Positions 10,193 to 18,410 of a stretch of 64,000 nucleotides of DNA are shown here, piece after piece; positions within the stretch are counted from its first letter, which is position 1; every line of letters begins with the position of its first letter. The translations under genes and the position numbers were made by a program. Location: positions 1 through 64,000 of the forward strand of contig JAIORJ010000169.1 of NCBI GenBank assembly GCA_021108185.1, in the 5' to 3' direction. The DNA comes from Methanococcoides sp. (GTDB taxonomy: Archaea > Halobacteriota > Methanosarcinia > Methanosarcinales > Methanosarcinaceae). The notes beneath the pieces are model-generated. The model was given only the letters and a program-made list of their open reading frames with translations, had not been told where the DNA came from and did not search any database.

Positions 10193-11068
10193 TTATCGTA
10201 GGGATGTCTTTTTTAGATACCACCATAGTCCACTTGCTTTGACAAATAGTTCGTTTATATCTGCACCATCCCGAATACTGAAGCGTTTCAGTTTGAATAT
10301 ATCCGTATCCTGAGAATTGAATCCCACATCAACAGTAATCCCGCACGTATAGCCCTCCTTTTTAGCGATTGAGATATCTCGATCAGAGTAATCACCATTT
10401 GGATAGGACAATGCATATATTTGAAGTCCATATTTTTCCTCAAGGTCCTTCTTTGACTGTGAGATCTCCTTGTATGCTTCCGATGTGGTACAGTTCGGCA
10501 GGACAGGGTGGAATACAGTATGGGATTGGAAGTCTACCATGGCCTTCATATCTTCGATATCATTCTTTGATAATGCCTGTCTGTCATCGAACTCTTTTGT
10601 TTGCTCGAACCCAAATCCTCTCAAGATCTCCAATCTCTCCTTATTGGGAATTTTTTTCAGATATTCACGACTATAATCATTGCCTGTCTTGTGGGACCAC
10701 CAGAAATGGCGGTTTGTGCCTACTATGCCGCTGCACAGGAAAATAGTGGCGGGTATATCATATCTTTCCAGCAGGGGTTTGAGTTCATAATTCCTCTTAT
10801 GTCCATCATCCATTGTTATAATCAATGATTTTGGTGGCAGTTCATCAACTGTTCCTGCTTCCTTTGCTCTGACATAATCCTGCAGGGGGATGATCTTGTA
10901 TTTGGAGCTTAATACTCTTAGGTGCCTGTCTGCTCTGTCAGGACTTATGTCATGAAAATTTACGATTGTTACTTTTTTTCTCTGGATGACTTCTCTGATG
11001 AAGAATGGTATCCCTGTTAGCCGCAACAAAATGAATGGTATTTTTCTAAGCACTCTATTTCTCCCCAC
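10193..11068 (-). CDS. Polysaccharide deacetylase (NodB domain, carbohydrate esterase 4)
   Basis: The 291-residue protein carries a NodB homology domain, which removes N- or O-acetyl groups from polysaccharides with a divalent metal. SLIITMDDGHKRNYELKPLL at about 80-100 holds the two catalytic aspartates, FQSHTVFHPVL at about 175-185 the metal-binding histidine pair, and LSYPNGDYSDRDI at about 215 the third motif. A hydrophobic N-terminus (residues 9-25) may anchor it to the membrane. It starts at the ATG at 11068, ends in TAA, and precedes the unknown gene at 8379 by about 115 bases on the same strand. Position between the two disaggregatase-like proteins supports a role in remodelling the cell's own matrix. 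Confidence 0.88.
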   Translation of the reverse strand: MGRNRVLRKIPFILLRLTGIPFFIREVIQRKKVTIVNFHDISPDRADRHLRVLSSKYKIIPLQDYVRAKEAGTVDELPPKSLIITMDDGHKRNYELKPLLERYDIPATIFLCSGIVGTNRHFWWSHKTGNDYSREYLKKIPNKERLEILRGFGFEQTKEFDDRQALSKNDIEDMKAMVDFQSHTVFHPVLPNCTTSEAYKEISQSKKDLEEKYGLQIYALSYPNGDYSDRDISIAKKEGYTCGITVDVGFNSQDTDIFKLKRFSIRDGADINELFVKASGLWWYLKKTSLR

Positions 11069-11592
11069 ATTTAAAGTTAAGTTCTATGGTATAAATGGTT
11101 TTTTATTATTTTTTGTTGATGTCTAATACCGTCTTGTATGACACCTACGAAAATTGTTTCGGAATGCTTATTTCTAGATTGTATTAATGATAGCATTTCA
11201 CACGTTTTTCACTATTCTTTTCTTAACCTATGAAGTATGGATGTCTTTTGGCAACTATCTGCACTTGTAGAATTTAACTGCCAAGTACTCTCATACTGCT
11301 GTTTTTATCATTGGTATATTTTTGATTTAGTTCTGTAAATAGTTGCTATTTATCGCGATTCTTCTCTTAAACTATAACGTATGGATGTTTTTGACCACGG
11401 TGGGCACGCAACGGGGAAACATGCTCACAAATACTATAATGGTGTGCACAACACTCATGTACGTGTACATCTAAACCGTAATTTGATAACTATTATGGTG
11501 ATGAAACGTTCACAACGCTTATATCGAATAAAAACCCTGAACATCTCATGATATTTATCGAAAACAAATATAAAAGTCTTAAATAAAAATAT
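11069..11592. repeat. Intergenic region with an imperfect direct repeat and promoter of the next gene
   Basis: Two copies of an element of about 36 bases lie at 11214-11250 and 11358-11393. Both read ATTCTT, then CTTAA, then CTAT, then GTATGGATGT, with about 30 matching positions. A TATA-like ATATTTATC at 11551-11559 lies about 40 bases before the start at 11593, and GGTGA at 11585 is the probable ribosome binding site. No open frame worth reporting was seen. The repeats may be regulatory sites or traces of a past insertion. Confidence 0.5.
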
Positions 11593-14500
11593 GTGGTGAC
11601 CATGAAAAAACTAAATTTCTTGTTAATACTATCGTTCATTTTGTTACTAACGATTCCAACTGTTTTGGGTAGTAATGCCCCGATCGTATATGTTGCCACA
11701 GATGGCAGCGGTGATTATAACTCTGATGGGACAGCAGACGAAGTTCAGATCAACCAAGCAATGGACTTCGTAGCAAGCCATTCTGAATATACAACTGTTC
11801 ATCTAAAAAGTGGTACTTACATTATAAGCGATACGATTTTCATTCATAGTAATACAATACTTGAAGGTGAGCCAGGTGCTGTGGTCAAATTAAAAGATGA
11901 ATGTGGATGGCCAAAATTCAAAGGTCTAATTGAACCATCTGTTCAGGATGCTCATGATTTCATACTCCGTGATTTTGCTGTGGATGGTAACCTCTTCAAA
12001 CAATCATATGTAAAAACAGTGATGGGCGAACCATCTGTACATGGTCGAAGCTTTCACGATCTTTTCAGAGCAGATTCCAATAGCGTGAGTGGCGATCACA
12101 GTGACCCATACGATTTTGAGATCTATAATATGCACTTCTATGATGGTGCAAATGATGGTATCAGGATTAGGGGAGACCGATCAGCTGATAATATAAAAAT
12201 TCACGATAATACATTTACCAGGACTGGGCATGATGATATCTACATTATGTCTGCAGAAGGTGTACAGATATATGATAATGATTTCACATGGATATATGGC
12301 GATTGCGGCGTGCGAATAGAGAACACGGACGACGTTGTCATAACACGCAATACCCTCTACACAAACCCGTCTGAGCCCCAGGGGATATCTGGAATCTATT
12401 TGTCCCTTACTGACGGCAGCTATACATCTCAAAACTATGAAATTTCATACAATACGATAAAACAGGTTAGAGAAATGGGTATTGTAGTTTGCAATCGTGT
12501 GACTGGGACACCTAGCCTTGATAAGGCCAAAGATCTGTATATTCATCACAACTTGATCTATGATGCTATCGGAAATCGTGGATACGGTGGTGGGATCCAG
12601 ATAAATGGCTGGCATAATACTGTGATCGAGAACAATGTGATAGATGGCGTTAATGGTGATGGGATCGTTACCAGGAACAGATTTGGAATGGGTAGCACGA
12701 CTGGCTACAAGATCTACGTCAGAAACAATATCATAACTAACACCGATTATTATAGTGGTTTATCGTCAAGTGGGCATGCTATCAATAATTATCTTGACTC
12801 AAGGCATGATTTTATCCTTGAGAACAACAATGTATGGAACAACGAAAAAGGCAATTACCGCAATGTCGGCTCAGCTGTCTCAGATCTCAATGTAAATCCA
12901 TTGTTCGTTGATCAGGCAAATAATGATTACCGTCTAAGATCGAATTCACCGATCATTGATGCAGGTATGGGTGTGTATGGAAGTGATGATTCTACACCAG
13001 CACCAAGTAACACAGCACCCGTCCTGAACGCGATCGGTGACAGGACCGTGGATGAAGGTAGCACCTTAAGCTCTACTGTCAGTGCCACAGATGCTAACGG
13101 TGATAGTCTTGCCTACTCAGCCACTGGTCTGCCATCCGGTGCAAGCATTGGCAGTTCCACAGGTGCTTTCAGCTGGACACCATCCGAAGGTCAGGAAGGT
13201 ACTCATTCTGTCACCTTTGAAGTAACAGATGGTCAGCTCACTGATTCTGAAGAAGTTACCATAACTGTAATTAAAAACACTGCTACAGCACCAAGTCTGG
13301 TGTATGACAACCGACTGCGCGAATCAACTCCTGATACTACCCTTGCAGAGGACAATTATATTGACATAGGGAACTTTGATGGTACAGGTCGTTATAGGGA
13401 TGTCATGTGGTTTAACCTAAGTACGTATAACACCACTGACGCAGTCTCTGATGCAACCCTTTCGTTATATTGGTACTATCCTGATAACAGTCCACGTAAC
13501 CAGGACACGGTTGTAGAGATCTACAGAGCGGGTGACTGGAATCCTGATGATGTAAGCTGGAACAACAAGGCAGCCGGCACTCCATGGAACAACGCGGGTG
13601 GGGATTGGTTCGACGTGAACAATGTAGCCCAGGGCAGTGAGCCTTATGCATCAATAACGTTTGATGCAAACGATCTGCCTGATGACAGGTACTATGAGTT
13701 CGATATCACAGAACTGGTGCAGAATTATGTCAGTGGCGAATACGACAACACCGGGTTCTTCCTCAAGGCACAAGATGAGCATGACAACTATATCGCTTTC
13801 TACAGCTCTGACTGGAGCAATGAGGACCAGAGGCCAAAGCTCACTATCGATCATTTAACAGAAAGCGATTCTGTAATTGGACCTGAGAATCCATCAATCA
13901 CTCCTGTCCACCTTTCAGCTTCATCTGATCAGATAGCTCCTGGTGAAACCTTCACAGTGGACGTTTTGATCGATCCTGCAGTACCAATAACAGGGGCTCA
14001 GTTAGACCTTCTTTTCGATGGTTCAAAGCTGACAGCAGGAAGTGTAGCAGAAGGTAACCTTTTCGATCAGAACGGTGCTTCCACGTTTTTCAGCAGTGGA
14101 ATAATGCTAAACAATAATGGCAAAATCGAAGAAGTCTACTCCTCAATTATCGGGCAGGAAAGTGTCACATCCCAGGGTGTGATGGCTACAATCAGCATGA
14201 CAGCAGGAAGTGCTACAGGCATAGCAGAAATTGATCTGGCCAATGTGGTCATCAGTGATACCAATTCAAATCTCATGCCTTTCACAACTTCAAAAGCAAC
14301 CGTGCTCGTTGATACAGCACCAGTGATTGATCAAATTGGTGCAAAGTATGTTGATGAAACAAGTACGCTTACATTTGCAGTCAGTGCTACAGATGCAGAC
14401 GGCGACATTCTGACATACTCGGCAGCAGACCTTCCGGCCGGTGCAAGCTTTGATTCCGCATCAGGTGAATTTACATGGACACCTGCAGAGGGTCAGGCGG

Positions 14501-14760
14501 GCATTTATGTTGTAACTTCTGAGGCAACAGATGGATATCTTGCTGACTCAGAATCCTTTACTATAAATGTAAATGCTGCCTATCCACGCGCGGATGTGAA
14601 TGAAGATGGAATCGTTAATATTCTGGACATAACACTGGTTGGCCAGGATATCGGCATCTCTGCGGAGAGTAACCCATGCTGTGATGTTAACCAGGATGGT
14701 CTAATAAACATCCTGGATCTCACATTAGTTGCACAGAATTTTGGTGATACTGTAAATTGA
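11593..14760 (+). CDS. Disaggregatase-like surface protein with cohesin and dockerin domains
   Basis: The product has 1055 residues. In order: a signal peptide at about 5-25; a disaggregatase-like parallel beta-helix at about 30-470; a He_PIG/cadherin-like Ig domain at about 476-560; a DNRLRE domain at about 570-755, a unit found in Methanosarcina disaggregatase-related proteins; a cohesin-like domain at about 770-905 (ITGAQLDLLFDGSKL); a second He_PIG domain at about 910-992; and a C-terminal type I dockerin at about 997-1055 with two calcium-loop repeats, DVNEDGIVNILDITLV and DVNQDGLINILDLTLV. It is exported and probably acts on or organises the extracellular matrix. Cohesin and dockerin in one chain would allow self-assembly. 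The ATG follows GGTGA; a hairpin terminator follows directly. Confidence 0.9.
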   Translation: MVTMKKLNFLLILSFILLLTIPTVLGSNAPIVYVATDGSGDYNSDGTADEVQINQAMDFVASHSEYTTVHLKSGTYIISDTIFIHSNTILEGEPGAVVKLKDECGWPKFKGLIEPSVQDAHDFILRDFAVDGNLFKQSYVKTVMGEPSVHGRSFHDLFRADSNSVSGDHSDPYDFEIYNMHFYDGANDGIRIRGDRSADNIKIHDNTFTRTGHDDIYIMSAEGVQIYDNDFTWIYGDCGVRIENTDDVVITRNTLYTNPSEPQGISGIYLSLTDGSYTSQNYEISYNTIKQVREMGIVVCNRVTGTPSLDKAKDLYIHHNLIYDAIGNRGYGGGIQINGWHNTVIENNVIDGVNGDGIVTRNRFGMGSTTGYKIYVRNNIITNTDYYSGLSSSGHAINNYLDSRHDFILENNNVWNNEKGNYRNVGSAVSDLNVNPLFVDQANNDYRLRSNSPIIDAGMGVYGSDDSTPAPSNTAPVLNAIGDRTVDEGSTLSSTVSATDANGDSLAYSATGLPSGASIGSSTGAFSWTPSEGQEGTHSVTFEVTDGQLTDSEEVTITVIKNTATAPSLVYDNRLRESTPDTTLAEDNYIDIGNFDGTGRYRDVMWFNLSTYNTTDAVSDATLSLYWYYPDNSPRNQDTVVEIYRAGDWNPDDVSWNNKAAGTPWNNAGGDWFDVNNVAQGSEPYASITFDANDLPDDRYYEFDITELVQNYVSGEYDNTGFFLKAQDEHDNYIAFYSSDWSNEDQRPKLTIDHLTESDSVIGPENPSITPVHLSASSDQIAPGETFTVDVLIDPAVPITGAQLDLLFDGSKLTAGSVAEGNLFDQNGASTFFSSGIMLNNNGKIEEVYSSIIGQESVTSQGVMATISMTAGSATGIAEIDLANVVISDTNSNLMPFTTSKATVLVDTAPVIDQIGAKYVDETSTLTFAVSATDADGDILTYSAADLPAGASFDSASGEFTWTPAEGQAGIYVVTSEATDGYLADSESFTINVNAAYPRADVNEDGIVNILDITLVGQDIGISAESNPCCDVNQDGLINILDLTLVAQNFGDTVN

Positions 14761-14790
14761 GGCGCAAATCTTGCGCCATCTTTTTTTATT
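14761..14790 (+). terminator. Hairpin followed by a T-run
   Basis: A perfect 7-base stem (GGCGCAA at 14761-14767, TTGCGCC at 14771-14777) with a three-base loop starts right after the stop codon of the surface protein gene. It is followed by ATC and seven T residues. This is a clear transcription end for that gene. Confidence 0.8.
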
Positions 14791-15527
14791 TTACCCAATG
14801 AATTTGAATTATTTTTTTCTCGAGTGATGTTATTGTTGGCTTATTATAGAGATATTTATTAGCTAATCTGAAATCTTCCTTGTCAAAACAATATCCCGGA
14901 TTAATTTTATCTTCAAATGTTCTACCTATTAACATGGCCTATCCAATGGCACATGCTATGTTCTTTGTACTTTGCTTCAGTGCGATTGTGATCTATACAA
15001 CCTTTGCAGCACTCCATCGTAAAGAACTTTCATCCAGAATCCAATAGAGCGATCAGTGTGTCCTCGTATATGGATGTAGGAATTGCAAGGGTTAATTTCA
15101 TTCGCTATCTGCTAGCATCCTATGCATCGGTCTTCTTTATCTGTGCTGTGATTATGATGGCATTGTTTGCATTGAATCATCTTGGTTTTGAGTTCAAGTA
15201 AGGTCAGAAAAGTGATCCTCATCTGATATGAAATTATTACGTGGCCCTGAAAAGAAGCAAAATGATAAGCGACTTTATTAATAATATGTCGTGTCATATC
15301 AAAAAAGAAGGATGTAGGCCAGATCTAATATCCAACAAAAAAATGACAAGGGGTAAAAATATCCTGCATAACTCTGTTTCTATATCTTCACTGTATGTAA
15401 TGGCTGTTCGTATAACTCCTTCCAATTCCTTGTAAACGAAACCCATATTGAAATACTCATCAGAGTCCACAACATCAGCGTCCTAAACAATCGTCTAATA
15501 TCTGTGAAGAAAGTCACTGGTGGTCGA
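14791..15527. other. Region of short membrane-type open frames, probably decayed
   Basis: No full-length gene is present. Plus strand: 14934-15047 encodes 37 residues with one hydrophobic span (HAMFFVLCFSAIVIYTTFAA) and ends in TAG. Another frame at 15070-15201 encodes VNFIRYLLASYASVFFICAV and ends in TAA; the two may be pieces of one frameshifted membrane protein. Minus strand: a frame at 15299-15517, starting with GTG 10 bases after the FabG-like gene, encodes two hydrophobic segments separated by one in-frame TAG at 15380-15382. None has a good ribosome binding site. Confidence 0.4.
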
Positions 15528-16268
15528 TCACATTATCTGACATCCATCCACCACAATGACTTCTCCGCTGACATAACTTCCAAGATCCGAACTCAAAAAC
15601 AATATAACTTTTGCGACATCTTCCGGCGTACCGATACGTCCAAGGGCAATATTGGACATCATTTTTTCTCGAATATCAGTTTTAATCTCTTTTATAAGGT
15701 CGGTCTCAATAAGACCTGGTGCAATAGCATTGACCGTTATCCCATATCTGCCCAGTTCCTTCGCTGCAGATCTTGTAAATCCGACCACTGCCGCCTTGCT
15801 TGCTGAATATACTGTCTGCCCGGCATTCCCTTTGAGTCCTATGGTGGATGATAAATTGATGATCCTTCCCGACCTCTGCTTCCTCATTATATTCGATGCA
15901 TATCTGGTGCACAGGAACGTTCCCTTCAGGTTGATCCCGATGGTACGGTCGAACATTTCCATATTGGTTAGCATCAGAAGGTTGTTTCGCATGATCCCTG
16001 CGTTGTTTATCAACACATCAAGTCTGGAATGTTCCTCCTTGATAGATTCGAACATGGCCTTGACATCGTCTTCGGATGAGATATCAGCCTTGATCATCGA
16101 AGCGTTAAGCCCCTTCCCACGGATCAGGTCCACCAGTTCAGCTGCCTGTTCCTCACTCTTGTTATAGTTAATGATCACGTGTGCCTGGTTCTCTGCTGCC
16201 AGCAAGGCTGTAGCTCTTCCAATTCCCCGGCTCGCTCCTGTGACGAGTACCACTTTGTCGGTAAGCAT
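15528..16268 (-). CDS. Short-chain dehydrogenase, 3-oxoacyl-ACP reductase (FabG) type
   Basis: The 246-residue protein is a classical SDR that uses NAD(P)H. It shows TGASRGIG at 10-17 (cofactor loop), NNAGIMRNN near 87, the catalytic YSASK near 153 and GLIETDLI after the active site, ending in GEVIVVDGCQIM as FabG proteins do. Length is normal. It is the last gene of the minus-strand acyl-carrier block and starts 15 bases after the NAD-synthase-like gene. With an acyl carrier protein three genes upstream, reduction of a 3-oxoacyl or keto group on the carrier is the natural reading, although a sugar or other ketone cannot be excluded. Archaea generally lack type II fatty acid synthesis, so the context is special. 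Confidence 0.88.
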   Translation of the reverse strand: MLTDKVVLVTGASRGIGRATALLAAENQAHVIINYNKSEEQAAELVDLIRGKGLNASMIKADISSEDDVKAMFESIKEEHSRLDVLINNAGIMRNNLLMLTNMEMFDRTIGINLKGTFLCTRYASNIMRKQRSGRIINLSSTIGLKGNAGQTVYSASKAAVVGFTRSAAKELGRYGITVNAIAPGLIETDLIKEIKTDIREKMMSNIALGRIGTPEDVAKVILFLSSDLGSYVSGEVIVVDGCQIM

Positions 16269-16283
16269 TTTTTTTCCCGTGAC

Positions 16284-17252
16284 TCATCTGCCCAGATAAC
16301 AGATGGGTGGAGCTGTTCGCACATATGCGGTAGTATTTCTCATTCTATCGATGTGTCTCTGGGCTTTGTGTATAGTCTCTCTGGACAATTCGGTATTCTT
16401 TTCAATTACCTCTACAGACAGCCGATGTTCCTGAGCATACAGTAGTTGATCCATGATATGGATGGGCATGCGCCAGTAGAAATCCTCATCAGAAGTGTAA
16501 TGGCTCCATGTGTCAGCGCTTGGAGCCCGCTGTATGATCGCTTCATCGACATTGAGAAGTTTTGCAAGGGCATATACCTGGGTCTTATAGCAATCTGCCA
16601 GAGGTTCAATGTCCACGCCCCCATCTCCGTATTTTACGAACTGGCCCAGGGTCAGTTCAGTCTTGTTGGTAGTGCCACAAACGGCATAGTTCATCTTCTC
16701 AGCACACATATACTGGACGAGCATCCTGGACCGTTGTTTGACATTCTGCAATCCGATCAGTTCCAGATAATCGCTTGCCTTCAACCTGTACTTTGCAATC
16801 GCTTCGCCATCCTTTATCAACTGTATATATGGAACGTTCAACAATCCCTGATTCAGGAAATCAGGCAGTACCAGCGATGTCTTGTGTATCCTGGGGTCAT
16901 ATTCCGGGCAGGTCCTCTTTATGATCTGTTCCTTCTTATCATAGATATCAAGTGATTCCAGTATGGGGGAGATGGGGACCTCTTCATATGATACTTCCAG
17001 GCTTTCGCAAATCTCTGCCCCTAGGGATGTGCTGGATGGAGCCGATTCTTTTTCTGGGAGGAGCAGGCCATATACATTATCTTTTCCCAGTTCTTGTACG
17101 GCAATCGTAAGGGCCACAGCTGAATCAATGCCTCCCGAGACTCCTATGACCAATCCTTTTTTCTTAAAACCCGTAACCTGGTCCTTAATAAAAGTCCTGA
17201 TAGTTTCGGCGATCTTTTCAGTATCTCTGTTCAGTTCATCAATTATTCGTAT
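16284..17252 (-). CDS. nadE: NAD synthase-like ATP pyrophosphatase with no standard start codon
   Basis: The protein is of the NAD+ synthase fold, which adenylates and amidates a carboxylate with ammonia. It has SGGIDS at 39-44, NVKQRSRM and TTNKTELTLGQFVKYGDGG. The segment PSADTWSHYTSDEDFYWRMP replaces the usual NadE ending; I recall this variant from surface-sugar loci, so it may amidate a pathway intermediate instead of making NAD. The homologous N-terminus (RIIDELNRDTEKIAETI) extends upstream of any ATG, GTG or TTG. GGAG at 17261-17264 lies nine bases before an ATA codon at 17250-17252, which is therefore the best start. The only upstream in-frame ATG (17288) is separated from it by a TAG at 17265-17267. 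Ends TGA. Confidence 0.75.
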   Translation of the reverse strand: MRIIDELNRDTEKIAETIRTFIKDQVTGFKKKGLVIGVSGGIDSAVALTIAVQELGKDNVYGLLLPEKESAPSSTSLGAEICESLEVSYEEVPISPILESLDIYDKKEQIIKRTCPEYDPRIHKTSLVLPDFLNQGLLNVPYIQLIKDGEAIAKYRLKASDYLELIGLQNVKQRSRMLVQYMCAEKMNYAVCGTTNKTELTLGQFVKYGDGGVDIEPLADCYKTQVYALAKLLNVDEAIIQRAPSADTWSHYTSDEDFYWRMPIHIMDQLLYAQEHRLSVEVIEKNTELSRETIHKAQRHIDRMRNTTAYVRTAPPICYLGR

Positions 17253-17399
17253 GGTATCACTCTCCTACAATGATTGGATGATTGACATTATATCGCAAGG
17301 TAAAGGATTGCATCTGTTGATTTACATGGAATGGTTACCACCAATCTGGATATTCTCTTAACCAGCCATGGAGCAAAAAGCTGCTAATAGTTTCGTGGC

Positions 17400-18410
17400 T
17401 TATTTTAGCTTTAGTTTAAGTTTGTTCGCAGCTTCTTCTATCATTGGCTGTGATAATTCTTGATGGAGTTTTTCCAGACCTTCCTCTCTGGGCATATCTC
17501 CGCTTCTGACAAGTCCTGCTATGTCAAAGGCGTATGGATGAATGTCATATTTATCCAGATGGTTGTAACAGGCAAAGGAATTCAATGTACAGTTGGTCGA
17601 ATTACTATCCTTGATATCTGGGAGGACCCATCCGATCTCCACCAAGGTCTTAATTACTGTATTTTCATTATAATCCCACAGGCATAGGGGGTGCAGCATG
17701 ATTGGAGCATCCTTTCCTATATTTTCAATAACATCCTTTTTTATCAGGAACAACTCATCCTTGTCATCAATGCCCATCTCTTGAAGTTGTTTCTCAAAAA
17801 GCTTCCTCGACCACTGTACAAAATTAGCAGACAGGTTGATTATGGGATTGGGGGACTGTGCCCCTGTGAACGCAAATGCAACGAAAGGTGCTTTCTGAAC
17901 GATGGCATGTTCTATCAACTTCTGTTTGATGATACTGATGCAGGTGTTGCATATGTCACTGGCTCTGTATTTGGCGACCTTAGGGAATACATCGTGGGAT
18001 TCAGCGGCCTTTCGGAATGTATCGTATAGTATATCCTTTTCCATGGTCAGTTTAAAATAGTCACATCCTGTTATCTCACACATTTTTTTTGCATTCGCTA
18101 TTGCGTTCCCAGATGTGAAACCATTATCAAATTGGACGGCCAGTATTTTCAGGAAGGGATACTTATTTTTCAGTTTGTAAAGCGTGTATGAAGAGTCTTT
18201 GCCACCGGAAAGTGCAAAGATCATGTCATATTTGTGTTTGTCCTTGTGTTCCTCAAAGAGTTCTTCCATCCGGGCTATATATTCATCCTTCTCTTCCGAA
18301 GAAAGAGGGGCATACGTCTCACAAAAATGGCAGAGGCCATTCTCCTCATTAATCGTTATGCCCGGAATCTCCGAATCCAGAACACATTTTTCACATACTC
18401 TTTTTGACAT
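17400..18410 (-). CDS. PP-loop amidotransferase of the N-acetyl-sugar (WbpG-like) type
   Basis: The 336-residue protein has an N-terminal cysteine motif (C6, C9, C27, C30; CEKCVLDSEIPGI and GLCHFCETY) followed by the ATP-pyrophosphatase loop ALSGGKDSSYTLYK at 66-79. This is the layout of WbpG/WbuX-type N-acetyl sugar amidotransferases, which form amidino sugars in bacterial O-antigens; related PP-loop proteins modify tRNA. A second CNTCIS near 165 fits a zinc site. It starts at the ATG at 18410, overlapping the end of the ligase gene by 20 bases, and ends in TAA. With two sugar dehydrogenases upstream, a sugar or carrier-bound carboxylate is a likely substrate. Exact reaction not proved by sequence. 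Confidence 0.75.
   Translation of the reverse strand: MSKRVCEKCVLDSEIPGITINEENGLCHFCETYAPLSSEEKDEYIARMEELFEEHKDKHKYDMIFALSGGKDSSYTLYKLKNKYPFLKILAVQFDNGFTSGNAIANAKKMCEITGCDYFKLTMEKDILYDTFRKAAESHDVFPKVAKYRASDICNTCISIIKQKLIEHAIVQKAPFVAFAFTGAQSPNPIINLSANFVQWSRKLFEKQLQEMGIDDKDELFLIKKDVIENIGKDAPIMLHPLCLWDYNENTVIKTLVEIGWVLPDIKDSNSTNCTLNSFACYNHLDKYDIHPYAFDIAGLVRSGDMPREEGLEKLHQELSQPMIEEAANKLKLKLK

Noticed and set aside
15652-16167. Plus-strand frame of 171 codons opposite the FabG-like gene
   Set aside because: It is a shadow of a gene with full SDR motifs on the minus strand.
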